Assembly (NCBI GenBank): GCA_035301285.1
Contig: DATGUN010000088.1
Location: forward strand, 1-64,000
Length of the DNA stretch: 64,000 nucleotides
Source of the DNA: DATGUN01 sp035301285
GTDB taxonomy: Bacteria; Bacillota; Bacilli; Bacillales; Amphibacillaceae
Direction: 5' to 3'
A program made the translations under genes and the position numbers. Each line of letters begins with the position of its first letter. The first letter of the stretch is position 1. This document shows, piece by piece, positions 1 to 8,300 of the stretch. The notes below the pieces were generated by a model. The model saw only the letters and a list, made by a program, of their open reading frames with translations. It did no database searches and was not told the DNA's origin.

Positions 1-102
1 AAGAGGTGTCAGTCTTACTAACGAAGACAAAGCTTCAAGGAGGAATCCGACAACCTCTATCTGATTAATTACATTATACCTTGAAAGATATAACGATTTA
101 AG

Positions 103-122
103 TAACTAGTAAAAACTAGTTA
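103..122. repeat. small inverted repeat ahead of nagB
   Basis: TAACTAG and CTAGTTA are separated by six bases, 28 bases before the nagB start codon and just ahead of its GAGGAGG ribosome binding site. It could be a weak hairpin or an operator half-site pair. In bases 1-102 I could not identify the end of any upstream gene: the open frames close at about 62-68 and do not resemble the nagA C-terminus expected there. Confidence 0.3.
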
Positions 123-150
123 ATAATAATATACGAGGAGGAATAACCAT

Positions 151-879
151 ATGGAAGTGATTAAAACAAAAGATTATGAGGCTATGAGTGAAAAAGCATG
201 TACGATAGTCAAGGATGCGATTAAAACAAAGGACCATCCTGTACTGGGGTTGGCAACGGGATCAACGCCTGAAGGGTTGTATGAACGCCTCATACAGACA
301 TACCAAGCGGGTCAAATTAGCTTTGAAAAGGTAACAACATTCAATTTGGATGAGTATATCGGATTATCCCCAGAGGATGAAAATAGTTATCATTATTATA
401 TGAAAGAAAAGTTTTTTAAACATATCGATTTACCGGTTGAGCAATCAAATGTTCCGAAAGGCGATACGGGTGATGCCAGACAGGCATGTAAGGATTATGA
501 GGCATTGATCCATGATGCAGGTCATGTGGATTTGCAAATTCTCGGACTGGGAGTCAATGGACATATTGCATTCAATGAGCCTGGTACGCCATTTGACAGT
601 CGGACACAGGTTGTGGATTTAACGCAATCGACAAGAGATGCTAATGCGCGTTTCTTTGATTCTATGGATGATGTTCCTACACAGGCGATAACGATGGGCA
701 TTGAATCAATCATGGAAAGTAAGGAAATCATATTATTGGCTTCTGGTATGAAAAAAGCGGATGCGGTTGCCAAGTTAATTAACGGGGATGTGTCAGAGGC
801 ATTTCCAGCATCTATTTTACAAAAACATCCGAACGTGACCGTCATTGCAGATGAAGAGGCACTTTCAAAGGTAAGGTAA
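151..879 (+). CDS. nagB: glucosamine-6-phosphate deaminase
   Basis: This cytoplasmic enzyme converts glucosamine 6-phosphate to fructose 6-phosphate and ammonia, feeding amino sugars into glycolysis. The 242-residue protein has the usual length of the Bacillus NagB family. Family motifs are in order: the phosphate-binding LATGSTPEGLYERL near residues 34-47, the catalytic Asp67 in NLDEYIGL, and GLGVNGHIAFNEPGT carrying His138 and Glu143. A strong GAGGAGG ribosome binding site lies 8-10 bases before the ATG. In B. subtilis nagB lies between nagA and the repressor gene nagR. Here the next gene is yvyE on the opposite strand, so nagR is not adjacent, and nagA, if present, lies outside the window. 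A hairpin at 881-922 ends the gene. Confidence 0.96.
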   Translation: MEVIKTKDYEAMSEKACTIVKDAIKTKDHPVLGLATGSTPEGLYERLIQTYQAGQISFEKVTTFNLDEYIGLSPEDENSYHYYMKEKFFKHIDLPVEQSNVPKGDTGDARQACKDYEALIHDAGHVDLQILGLGVNGHIAFNEPGTPFDSRTQVVDLTQSTRDANARFFDSMDDVPTQAITMGIESIMESKEIILLASGMKKADAVAKLINGDVSEAFPASILQKHPNVTVIADEEALSKVR

Positions 880-880
880 A

Positions 881-922
881 AAACAGCTCCACACCATGGA
901 CGACATGGAAGTGGAGCTGTTT
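881..922. terminator. hairpin shared by nagB and yvyE
   Basis: A 12-base perfect stem (AAACAGCTCCAC with GTGGAGCTGTTT) encloses an 18-base loop between the convergent genes. A clear T-run follows the stem on the minus strand, so it fits a yvyE terminator best. On the plus strand the T tract is interrupted. Confidence 0.7.
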
Positions 923-943
923 ATGCTTTTATACAGACGGTGA

Positions 944-1585
944 TTATGTGTCGGATACCTCTTTTTCAACATAAGCTGTTTGTGTAGTGGTAATTTCGGC
1001 TTGATCACGCGTTGCATTTGTCATCCATTCACGGAATGTGTTTTCTTCCCCTTTGGGAACATATACGCTGAACTCCACATTTTCCAAGTACCGAATGGTA
1101 TCCAATATGTAATCTGATGTGTCCAACATGTTTTTGATCTTGCCGAGTAAGGGATATTGTACAGTGACTGACATACCTTGCATGAGTGTTCTTTTGACGA
1201 TGCCGGTTGTCTGCAAAGCAAGGGATGTAGCCTGTGAGTAAGCACGGATAAGTCCGCCTGCACCTAATTTGATTCCCCCGAAATATCTTGTTACAACCAC
1301 AACCGTATCTTTTAAATTCTTTTTCAATAATACCTCTAGCATGGGAATGCCTGCTGTCCTGCTCGGCTCGCCATCATCGCTCGCTTTTTGAATGTGATCA
1401 TGTTCACCGATGGTATAGGCAGAACAGTTATGTGTGGCGTCATTGTGCTTATCCTTGATTTCCCGGATAAATGCTTGTGCCGCTTCTTCTGTTTCAACTC
1501 TTCGTACGTATCCGATAAAACGCGATTTTTGAATGATCAGTTCATCGGAGCCTTCTTTTTTGACGGTATAATATTCACTTAGCAT
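944..1585 (-). CDS. yvyE: YigZ/IMPACT family protein YvyE
   Basis: The protein belongs to the UPF0029/IMPACT family, whose biochemical role in bacteria is not settled; a link to translation has been proposed from the eukaryotic homologue. The 213 residues match the family length. The IMPACT domain is visible in the first 120 residues: HNCSAYTIGE, then DDGEPSRTAGIPMLEVL, then RYFGGIKLGAGGLIRAYSQA. A second ferredoxin-like domain follows. The start ATG sits 10 bases behind AGGAGG on the minus strand. In B. subtilis the same gene is also divergent from degSU, so the position is conserved. Confidence 0.92.
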   Translation of the reverse strand: MLSEYYTVKKEGSDELIIQKSRFIGYVRRVETEEAAQAFIREIKDKHNDATHNCSAYTIGEHDHIQKASDDGEPSRTAGIPMLEVLLKKNLKDTVVVVTRYFGGIKLGAGGLIRAYSQATSLALQTTGIVKRTLMQGMSVTVQYPLLGKIKNMLDTSDYILDTIRYLENVEFSVYVPKGEENTFREWMTNATRDQAEITTTQTAYVEKEVSDT

Positions 1586-1887
1586 GTTTAAAAGACCTCC
1601 TGAATAACGAATGTATGTAAAAAAATTGTTCGAGTTTCGAGTATGATAGAGGACATTATATGAAGTACCCCTTGCAAATAAAGAGTGTCATATCACAAAC
1701 AGGTAATGAGCAAGACAACTTCATTGATATGCTGTATACTAAAATATAAGAAAAATCAATGATGGTGTATATGAAAAATAGGGTGTTTATTTTCATGAAT
1801 TTAAAATTTATCAAATAAGTAAGTCCAAAGACCCTATTAAAAAATTGAATAACCACGTATAATTATAACATAGGTTGGTGGGAAATA
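1586..1887. other. divergent yvyE/degS intergenic region
   Basis: This 302-base AT-rich gap contains the promoters of both flanking genes. For degS, TATAAT at 1858-1863 is a plausible -10 element, but no good -35 stands 17 bases before it. AATAGGGT (1777-1784) and ACCCTATT (1831-1838) form an inverted repeat 46 bases apart, of unknown meaning. The 66-codon minus-strand frame at 1656-1856 has no recognisable product and I do not call it. Confidence 0.4.
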
Positions 1888-3048
1888 ATGGCTCGACATA
1901 TAGTACAGCGTGTCAATGAAAACGATTTAGACTTTATCATCAAAGAAATGATCGATGTCGTTGATAAAAGTAAAGACGAAATTTTTAATATAAGCGAAGA
2001 AGCTCGCAGGGATCATGAACAATTGAAACAAGAATTGAAGCAAACAAAAGATGACGTATTCAATCTTATTGATGAAGGCGACAAACTTGATCAAAAAGTC
2101 CGTTATTCCAGAAAACGTCTTTCAGAGGTCAGTCGCTATTTTGACCGTTATTCCGAGCATGAAATCCGTGAAGTCTATGAAAAGACGCATACCATGCAAA
2201 CCAATTTGGCAATGATCCAACAAAAAGAAAAAACATTGAGAGATAAGCGTGATGATTTAGAACGCCGCTTGATCACATTGGATCAAACGATTAAAAGAGC
2301 AGAAGGGTTAGCCAGCAAAATTACTGTAATATTAACATATTTAAACGATGATTTTAAACAAGTGAATGAAATAATCGAAGAAGCCAAAGAAAAACAGGAA
2401 TTTGGGTTGAAAATCATCGAAGCACAGGAAGAAGAACGTCGCAGGATATCACGTGAAATACATGATGGTCCGGCACAGATGCTTGCCAACATTTTATTGC
2501 GCTCGGAATTGGTTGATCGAACTTTTCGTGAAGGCAGTGTCGAGGAATCACTTGTGGAAATCCGTAACGTACGAAAAATGATTCGTTCATCGTTATTTGA
2601 AGTCCGTCGAATCATTTATGATCTACGGCCGATGGCACTGGATGATTTGGGACTTATCCCGACGTTAAGGAAATATGCTGCAACAGTTTCTGATTATAAT
2701 GATATAGATATTGAATTCACATCAATCGGCAAACAGGACAGGTTATCACAAAAATATGAAATCGCCTTTTTCCGGCTTGTTCAAGAATCGATCCAAAATG
2801 CGATTAAACATGCTGAAGCAACGTTGATAAAAGTAAAAATAGAAGTCAGCGATCGTTTGCTTACAACCCTCGTCAAAGATAATGGAAAAGGATTTGATAC
2901 CAACGTCAAAAATGAAAAATCTTTTGGTTTGATTGGCATGAGAGAGCGTGTTGAAATGCTTGATGGAACACTGAAAATCGATTCTGTCATTGGAAAAGGT
3001 ACATCTGTATACATTAAAGTACCACTAGATCAGGAAATAAATGGATAA
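1888..3048 (+). CDS. degS: sensor histidine kinase DegS
   Basis: DegS is the cytoplasmic kinase of the DegS-DegU pair, which controls secreted enzymes, competence and multicellular behaviour in Bacillus. The 386-residue protein has no membrane segment. Residues 1-180 are the DegS-type sensing region, rich in coiled coil. The HisKA_3 phosphoacceptor is His192 in RRISREIHDGPAQML, and the ATPase domain ends with DNGKGFD and GLIGMRERVEML. The ATG lies behind a GGTGGG-type ribosome binding site. degU follows after a 101-base gap that holds no obvious terminator, so the two are probably cotranscribed as in B. subtilis. Confidence 0.96.
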   Translation: MARHIVQRVNENDLDFIIKEMIDVVDKSKDEIFNISEEARRDHEQLKQELKQTKDDVFNLIDEGDKLDQKVRYSRKRLSEVSRYFDRYSEHEIREVYEKTHTMQTNLAMIQQKEKTLRDKRDDLERRLITLDQTIKRAEGLASKITVILTYLNDDFKQVNEIIEEAKEKQEFGLKIIEAQEEERRRISREIHDGPAQMLANILLRSELVDRTFREGSVEESLVEIRNVRKMIRSSLFEVRRIIYDLRPMALDDLGLIPTLRKYAATVSDYNDIDIEFTSIGKQDRLSQKYEIAFFRLVQESIQNAIKHAEATLIKVKIEVSDRLLTTLVKDNGKGFDTNVKNEKSFGLIGMRERVEMLDGTLKIDSVIGKGTSVYIKVPLDQEING

Positions 3049-3149
3049 TATCCATCAATTTCTTAAATACACAGACAATAAATATAATAAGTTTCGATTG
3101 TCATATGTAATGGGTTGTGAAAAATAGAATAGCACGTAGGAGGATAATA

Positions 3150-3842
3150 ATGGAAACGACTAAAGAAATCAAAATAATATTGATTGATGACCATAAGCTC
3201 TTCAGGGAAGGTGTTAAACGTATATTGGAATTCGAACCATCTTTCAATGTGGTAGCGGAAGGCGATGATGGTTCTGTTGCCAATAAATTGGTGAAAGAAA
3301 ACAAACCTGATGTTGTTCTTATGGATATTAATATGCCTGATGTCAATGGTGTCAAAGCAACAGCAGATCTCGTAAAATATTTTCCAAAGACACGAGTTAT
3401 TATCTTATCCATTCATGACGATGAAACTTATGTGACACATGCTTTGAAAACAGGAGCACAAGGTTATCTATTAAAAGAAATGGATTCCGATGCTTTGATT
3501 GATGCCATAAAAGTTGTCAGTGAAGGTGGATCCTATCTACATCCAAAAATTACACACAATCTTGTTCAAGAATACCGGCAGCTTGCCAAGTCAAACAAGC
3601 GAAAAAATATCAGAGGAAAGATCGAATATCGTAAGCCACTTCATCTGCTTACCAAACGAGAGTGCGAAATATTGCAATTGTTGGCAGATGGAAAAAGCAA
3701 TCGTGCTGTTTCCGATACTCTTTATATCAGTGAAAAAACAGTTAAAAACCATGTAAGCAACATTTTGCAGAAAATGGGCTGTAACGATCGTACACAAGCG
3801 GTTGTACAAGCCATCCGTAAAGGCTGGGTTGAAGTTATATAA
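3150..3842 (+). CDS. degU: response regulator DegU
   Basis: This is a NarL/LuxR-class DNA-binding response regulator, the partner of DegS. The receiver domain has Asp59 in VVLMDINMPDVNG as the phosphorylation site. The C-terminal helix-turn-helix spans LTKRECEILQLLADGKSN to VKNHVSNILQKMG. I chose ATG 3150 because it follows GTAGGAGGATAA, giving 230 residues beginning METTKEIKIILIDDH. The upstream in-frame start at 3117 precedes this ribosome binding site and would add 11 residues not expected in DegU. A strong terminator follows the stop codon. Confidence 0.96.
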   Translation: METTKEIKIILIDDHKLFREGVKRILEFEPSFNVVAEGDDGSVANKLVKENKPDVVLMDINMPDVNGVKATADLVKYFPKTRVIILSIHDDETYVTHALKTGAQGYLLKEMDSDALIDAIKVVSEGGSYLHPKITHNLVQEYRQLAKSNKRKNIRGKIEYRKPLHLLTKRECEILQLLADGKSNRAVSDTLYISEKTVKNHVSNILQKMGCNDRTQAVVQAIRKGWVEVI

Positions 3843-3862
3843 TCAAAGGAAAATCATTAATG

Positions 3863-3917
3863 AACAGACAAAGCATGCAGGTGCTGTAGTAAACTGCATG
3901 CTTTGTCTGTTTTTTTA
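3863..3917 (+). terminator. rho-independent terminator of degSU
   Basis: AACAGACAAAGCATGCAG pairs perfectly with CTGCATGCTTTGTCTGTT around a 13-base loop and is followed by a T-run. It separates degSU from the DegV gene. Confidence 0.95.
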
Positions 3918-4038
3918 TTCAATGATAGCCGACAAAACATCTTGTCATTTCGATAAAATTAACGCAAAAAAGGATGTATTTAATAGATTTGTAAGCTATA
4001 ATGAGGGTAATAGTGATCAAGGAAAGGAAAGGTTCAAA

Positions 4039-4881
4039 ATGAAAATAGCTGTTATGACCGATAGTACAGCATACATACCCAAAGATATCCGTGAAAAACA
4101 TCATATATACATGCTGCCGCTCAGTGTTATGTTCGATGATGCAACCTATCAGGAGGAAATCGACATCACGACAGAAGAATTTTATAGTAAACTGAGAAAC
4201 GCTTCGCAATTGCCCAAAACATCACAACCTTCGATCGGGTATATAACAGAAAAATTGGAAGAGTTGGCTATGACATATGATGCTGTTATTTCTGTCCATT
4301 TATCTAGTGGTATCAGTGGAACGTATTCGGCTGTTAAAAGTGCCGGTGAAATGGTGGAAGGAATCGATGTGTATGCATATGATTCCGAATTAAGCTGTAT
4401 GGGACAGGGGAGTTACGTGCTTGAAGCTGTCCAAATGGTCGAAAATGGGAAAACACCTGAAGAAATTTTAGACCGGTTTGAATATATAAAGAAATCCATC
4501 CGTGCATACTTCATTGTTGATAATTTACGGAATTTACATCGCGGTGGTCGGCTAAACGGTGCACAAGCATTGATAGGAAGTATGCTGCAAGTAAAGCCGA
4601 TCTTGCATTTTGTCAATAAACTGATTGTACCATTTGAAAAAATACGTACCCGTAAAAAAGCGATTCACCGTATATGGGGGATGTTGGAGGACGATATTGC
4701 AAGCGGAGGGGAATATAAAGCAATCATCATTCATGGTAATGATAGAGAAACTGCTGAAGAATTACAGACACAGTTGTCAGAAGATCACCCATCCGTTGAA
4801 ACTTCGATCAGTTATTTCGGTCCTGTCATTGGTACTCACTTAGGTGAAGGCGCAATCGGTATATGCTGGTACAAAAAATAG
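4039..4881 (+). CDS. DegV family fatty-acid-binding protein
   Basis: DegV proteins bind a fatty acid in a cleft between two alpha/beta domains; some act as FakB subunits that present fatty acids to the FakA kinase. The 280 residues match the family. MTDSTAYIPKDI at the N-terminus, HLSSGISGTYSA near residue 98 and GPVIGTHLGEGAIGICW at the end are the conserved ligand-site blocks. I chose ATG 4039, behind GGAAAGGAAAGG. The longer frame from 3802 would run back through the degU terminator and is not credible. B. subtilis also has a degV paralogue (yviA) immediately after degU. Confidence 0.93.
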   Translation: MKIAVMTDSTAYIPKDIREKHHIYMLPLSVMFDDATYQEEIDITTEEFYSKLRNASQLPKTSQPSIGYITEKLEELAMTYDAVISVHLSSGISGTYSAVKSAGEMVEGIDVYAYDSELSCMGQGSYVLEAVQMVENGKTPEEILDRFEYIKKSIRAYFIVDNLRNLHRGGRLNGAQALIGSMLQVKPILHFVNKLIVPFEKIRTRKKAIHRIWGMLEDDIASGGEYKAIIIHGNDRETAEELQTQLSEDHPSVETSISYFGPVIGTHLGEGAIGICWYKK

Positions 4882-4909
4882 CATTTATTCCATTTTTATC
4901 TTATACTAT

Positions 4910-4942
4910 GGTTATCAATCCAAAAGATTGATAACCTTTTTC
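4910..4942 (+). terminator. terminator after the DegV gene
   Basis: GGTTATCAATC and GATTGATAACC form an 11-base perfect stem with a five-base loop, followed by TTTTTCC. It isolates comFA from the upstream gene. Confidence 0.92.
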
Positions 4943-4976
4943 CTGTTTCCCCTGTCTGATACAGGAGTGTGATTGT

Positions 4977-6416
4977 ATGAAAAATGATACACTGCAGGAT
5001 CAATCCCCTTTAACCCAAGCATATATGCATGCCCTGGCTTTTCGCTACGCTGGAAAAAGCCTCCTCAAGTCCGAAATCTTTCTGGACGACACTACCTTGA
5101 ACCTGTTGGTTGCCAAAAATTACTTTAAGAAAATACCTTCCATCCGACATCTTTTTTTCTATTCTATTTGCACGCGATGCGGGAATCGAAAACATGCCCT
5201 GATGGGAAAAATACCATGTCAAAGATGTCAAAAAACACATTTATATTGCCGTTATTGTATTCAGATGGGACGAGTCATGGAATGTGAACCGTTATATGAA
5301 TGGAGTGGTCCCCAACCTGAGTGGCCCATTCATATGAATGCCTGTCGCTGGAAAGGCACGCTTACGCCTCAGCAACAGCATGCAGCAAACGAAATCGTAC
5401 AGGCTATTAAGCAATCCCAGCGTGAAATTTTGACTTGGGCAGTCTGTGGTGCGGGCAAAACAGAGATGTTATTCCCAGGTATTGACGAGGCGTTACGTGA
5501 TGGAAAACGTATTTGTTTGGCGACTCCCCGTTCAGATGTCGTCCGTGAATTACTTCCCCGAATCAAAGCTGCTTTTGAGGGTGTTCATATCCAAGGTTTA
5601 TACGCTGGTAGTCAAGATAAAGATGGGACAGGTGAATTTATCATTTCCACCACACATCAATTGCTCCGGTATAAAAATGCTTTCGATGTCATGATCATCG
5701 ATGAGGTGGATGCCTTTCCATATCATGCAGACCCCGCATTGATGTATGCGTCAAAACATGCATTGAAAGATCCGCATACACTGATTTATTTAACTGCCAC
5801 CCCAAGACAATCCTACAAAAAGCGAATACATGCCGAAACGTTGCCATGTGTTTTCGTGCCCATCCGCTTTCATGGACACCCATTACCGGTGCCACGATTT
5901 AGAATGTGTTTTTCTTTAAAAAAAGATTTACAGAAATATCAACCTCCAGAATCATTTTTTAAATGGATGACAAAAAGAGAGAATCCTCAACGACAGCTCT
6001 TGATTTTTGTCTCTACCATAAAACTTGCGGAAAAGTTGACGGAACAGCTTCAATACATGCATGACGCACAAGATGGCGCTTTAGCTTCTATTCCGATGCC
6101 GATATCATATGTTCACGCTGATGATGAACAGCGGAAGGAAAAGGTTCGTCAATTCAGAAACAAAGAAATCACCACACTTATTACAACAACGATTCTTGAA
6201 AGAGGTGTTACATTTCCTTCTGTTGATGTCGCTATATTGGATGCCGGGCATGTTGTCTTTGACGAAGCGGCACTTGTACAAATGGCTGGACGTGCAGGAA
6301 GGAGTGCGGATGATCCTACCGGCGAAGTGGTGTTTTTTCATGATGGAAAAACAAAAGCGATGGTAGATGCAGTACGTTCAATTCAGGAAATGAATAAAAG
6401 AGGGGGATTTGTCTGA
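4977..6416 (+). CDS. comFA: competence helicase ComFA
   Basis: ComFA is the membrane-associated DEAD-box ATPase that helps pull transforming single-stranded DNA into Gram-positive cells. The 479-residue protein has a four-cysteine zinc module near residues 62-96 (CTRCGN, CQRC, CRYC). Walker A is GAGKT at 158-162, the DEAD-type box is DEVD at 242-245, and the C-terminal helicase motif VI is QMAGRAGRS. The stop codon abuts the comFC start codon, implying translational coupling. comFB, which separates the two genes in B. subtilis, is missing here. Confidence 0.95.
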   Translation: MKNDTLQDQSPLTQAYMHALAFRYAGKSLLKSEIFLDDTTLNLLVAKNYFKKIPSIRHLFFYSICTRCGNRKHALMGKIPCQRCQKTHLYCRYCIQMGRVMECEPLYEWSGPQPEWPIHMNACRWKGTLTPQQQHAANEIVQAIKQSQREILTWAVCGAGKTEMLFPGIDEALRDGKRICLATPRSDVVRELLPRIKAAFEGVHIQGLYAGSQDKDGTGEFIISTTHQLLRYKNAFDVMIIDEVDAFPYHADPALMYASKHALKDPHTLIYLTATPRQSYKKRIHAETLPCVFVPIRFHGHPLPVPRFRMCFSLKKDLQKYQPPESFFKWMTKRENPQRQLLIFVSTIKLAEKLTEQLQYMHDAQDGALASIPMPISYVHADDEQRKEKVRQFRNKEITTLITTTILERGVTFPSVDVAILDAGHVVFDEAALVQMAGRAGRSADDPTGEVVFFHDGKTKAMVDAVRSIQEMNKRGGFV

Positions 6417-7091
6417 ATGTATTGTTTGAGTTGTGAAGATATTTATTTGCCTGATGTCAGTTGGCGTAACGTTTTTTTCTTTTCGAAGCCATCGGATTTA
6501 TGTGTTTCATGTGAACAAAAACTTTATCGTTTGCGACATGAGCGATGTTCATGCTGCAGTAGGGAGTATGAGGGTGATATTTGCGGAGACTGTCAAGAAT
6601 GGGATATGCGTTATGAACAAGGGGACCCGTTAACGTTTAATCATTCCATCTACAGCTATAATGATAAAATGCAGGAAATATTGGCTCGCTGGAAATATCG
6701 TGGTGATTATGAAATGGGACATATATTCAAGGATTTATTTCAATCAGTCTATAAAACACATTTTCCATCGAATGCCGCCATCGTTCCCATTCCACTCAGC
6801 AAAGAACGGATGTACGAGCGAGCATTCAACCAGTCTTATATGCTTGCATCATTTCTATCTGATAAGGTAGAAAACATATTGACACGTGTTCATAGTGAGA
6901 AACAATCCAAAAAATCCCGTCAGTCACGGTTGAATACTAAAAATCCATTTAAAATATCAAAAATAGTCGAAAAACCGGTTATTCTTGTCGATGATTTATA
7001 TACAACAGGCATAACATTAAGACATGCTGCGGCACTTCTAAAACATAATGGATGCCCAGAAGTGTATGCCTATACGTTGATCAGGGCGTAG
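6417..7091 (+). CDS. comFC: competence protein ComFC (phosphoribosyltransferase-like)
   Basis: ComFC interacts with ComFA and is needed for efficient transformation. The protein has the ComF architecture in 224 residues: an N-terminal zinc ribbon with paired cysteines (CLSC, CVSC, CSCC, CGDC) and a C-terminal phosphoribosyltransferase fold with the PRPP-loop motif VILVDDLYTTGITL. It starts on the base after the comFA stop. Downstream, the flagellar genes that follow comFC in B. subtilis are absent, and the next gene is hpf. Confidence 0.95.
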   Translation: MYCLSCEDIYLPDVSWRNVFFFSKPSDLCVSCEQKLYRLRHERCSCCSREYEGDICGDCQEWDMRYEQGDPLTFNHSIYSYNDKMQEILARWKYRGDYEMGHIFKDLFQSVYKTHFPSNAAIVPIPLSKERMYERAFNQSYMLASFLSDKVENILTRVHSEKQSKKSRQSRLNTKNPFKISKIVEKPVILVDDLYTTGITLRHAAALLKHNGCPEVYAYTLIRA

Positions 7092-7433
7092 ATAGATTAA
7101 TAAAACATTTTGATTTAATAGACAGGGGAAAAGTCATCGAAGTATGGTTGAAATGAGTATATTGTTCAAGGGATGGTAATGAAATGTATGGATTATTTAC
7201 TGATTAAATGAAAAAAATGTAAAGCAAAAGACGCAATCCAATCGCAACTAAGTCAATCTTTACTAAAATGTTCAACAATCGGTGGCATATTTATGGATGC
7301 GTAAAATAAATTCAAGTTATAGGGGGTTATTTTTTGTTTTCTTAGAAGGTTTCTTTTAAGAAAAAGTGGTTTAGGGAGGAAATATAGCGGGAAACATAGT
7401 ATAATATATACATAATGAAAGGAGGACACTTTT
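7092..7433 (+). other. comFC-hpf gap where flagellar genes are absent
   Basis: This 342-base non-coding gap replaces the yvyF-flgM-flgK-flgL-csrA-hag-fliD-fliS-fliT block that sits here in B. subtilis. I see no convincing remnant of those genes. It contains a weak inverted repeat (TTTTCTTA with TAAGAAAA around 7337-7365) and the hpf promoter region. No terminator for comFC is evident. Confidence 0.6.
7369..7394 (+). promoter_or_regulatory. candidate sigma-B promoter of hpf
   Basis: GTTTAG at 7369-7374, a 14-base spacer and GGGAAA at 7389-7394 fit the sigma-B pattern GTTTAA-N12-15-GGGTAT with two mismatches. hpf (yvyD) is a known sigma-B and sigma-H target in B. subtilis. A TATAAT at 7400-7405 could serve a second, sigma-A start, but it has no good -35. 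Confidence 0.5.
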
Positions 7434-7985
7434 ATGAAATATAACATTCGTGGTGAAAACATTGAGGTGACCAGTGCCATCCGAGAATATGTTGAAAAGA
7501 AAATCAGCAAACTCGAAAGGTATTTCGATACACCTCCAGCAACTGATGTACATGTAAATTTAAGTGTCTATAATGACGAACAGAGAATTGAAGTAACGAT
7601 TCCTATGACAGATTTGTTGCTACGTGGTGAGGAACAGCATCTTGATTTATATGCTGCTATCGATCTCGTTGTAGACAAACTGGAACGTCAAATCCGAAAA
7701 TATAAAACAAAAGTTAATCGAAAATTCCGTCAAAAAGGCGGCGCGAAACACGTATTTGCAGAACTAGAAAAAGAAGCAAGAGAAGAAGAAGAAGAATCTG
7801 ATGAAATAGAAATAGTACGAACAAAACGCTTTGACCTAAAACCGATGGATTCAGAAGAAGCAGTATTGCAAATGGATATGTTGGGACACGCTTTTTATGT
7901 ATTTGAAAATGCTTCTTCAGGAGAAACGAACGTGGTTTACCGACGAAAAGATGGAAGATACGGCTTAATTGAACCTTTGATGTAA
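7434..7985 (+). CDS. hpf: ribosome hibernation promoting factor, long form
   Basis: Long HPF dimerises 70S ribosomes into inactive 100S particles during stress and stationary phase. The protein has 183 residues. The N-terminal S30Ae/HPF domain starts MKYNIRGENIEVTSAIREYVEKK. A charged linker follows (residues about 110-125, Glu-rich), then the C-terminal dimerisation domain with KRFDLKPMDSEEAVLQMDMLGH. The ribosome binding site is AAAGGAGG. It lies upstream of secA as in B. subtilis and ends with its own terminator. Confidence 0.96.
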   Translation: MKYNIRGENIEVTSAIREYVEKKISKLERYFDTPPATDVHVNLSVYNDEQRIEVTIPMTDLLLRGEEQHLDLYAAIDLVVDKLERQIRKYKTKVNRKFRQKGGAKHVFAELEKEAREEEEESDEIEIVRTKRFDLKPMDSEEAVLQMDMLGHAFYVFENASSGETNVVYRRKDGRYGLIEPLM

Positions 7986-7995
7986 AATAAGATAT

Positions 7996-8030
7996 AAAAG
8001 CGACCTCCTTAGGTGGGGGTCGCTTTTATA
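7996..8030 (+). terminator. terminator of hpf
   Basis: AAAAGCGACCTCC pairs with GGGGTCGCTTTT around a short loop, giving a GC-rich stem with a T tail directly after the hpf stop codon. Confidence 0.93.
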
Positions 8031-8134
8031 TGTCTACATCATCATGCAGGTATTAGGTGGGACGATAAAAGGATAGTTTTCAACATATGTTTCATATTTC
8101 AAATACATATATAGACCTACCAAACCATAAACAG

Positions 8135-8164
8135 TTGTCACTTCATGATACATAGTGTTAAAAT
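8135..8164 (+). promoter_or_regulatory. candidate sigma-A promoter of secA
   Basis: TTGTCA at 8135-8140 and TAAAAT at 8159-8164 are separated by 18 bases. A second TATAAT at 8180-8185 lacks a clear -35. No gene lies in the 315-base hpf-secA gap. Confidence 0.4.
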
Positions 8165-8300
8165 GATTCATAGTACTTGTATAATGGGATTGTATATCCT
8201 ATGTGTTAAAAATGTATTAATTTATGATTATGTTGGAAAATGTGGATTAACGGCTTTCCAAACATAAGATTTAGTTACGTTTTATGGAGGAGTATATCTG

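Noticed and set aside
1777..1838. AATAGGGT/ACCCTATT inverted repeat before degS as an operator
   Set aside because: Arms of eight bases 46 bases apart in AT-rich DNA could arise by chance, and no known regulator fits.
1656..1856. 66-codon minus-strand frame between yvyE and degS
   Set aside because: AT-rich intergenic DNA with no ribosome binding site and no known product.
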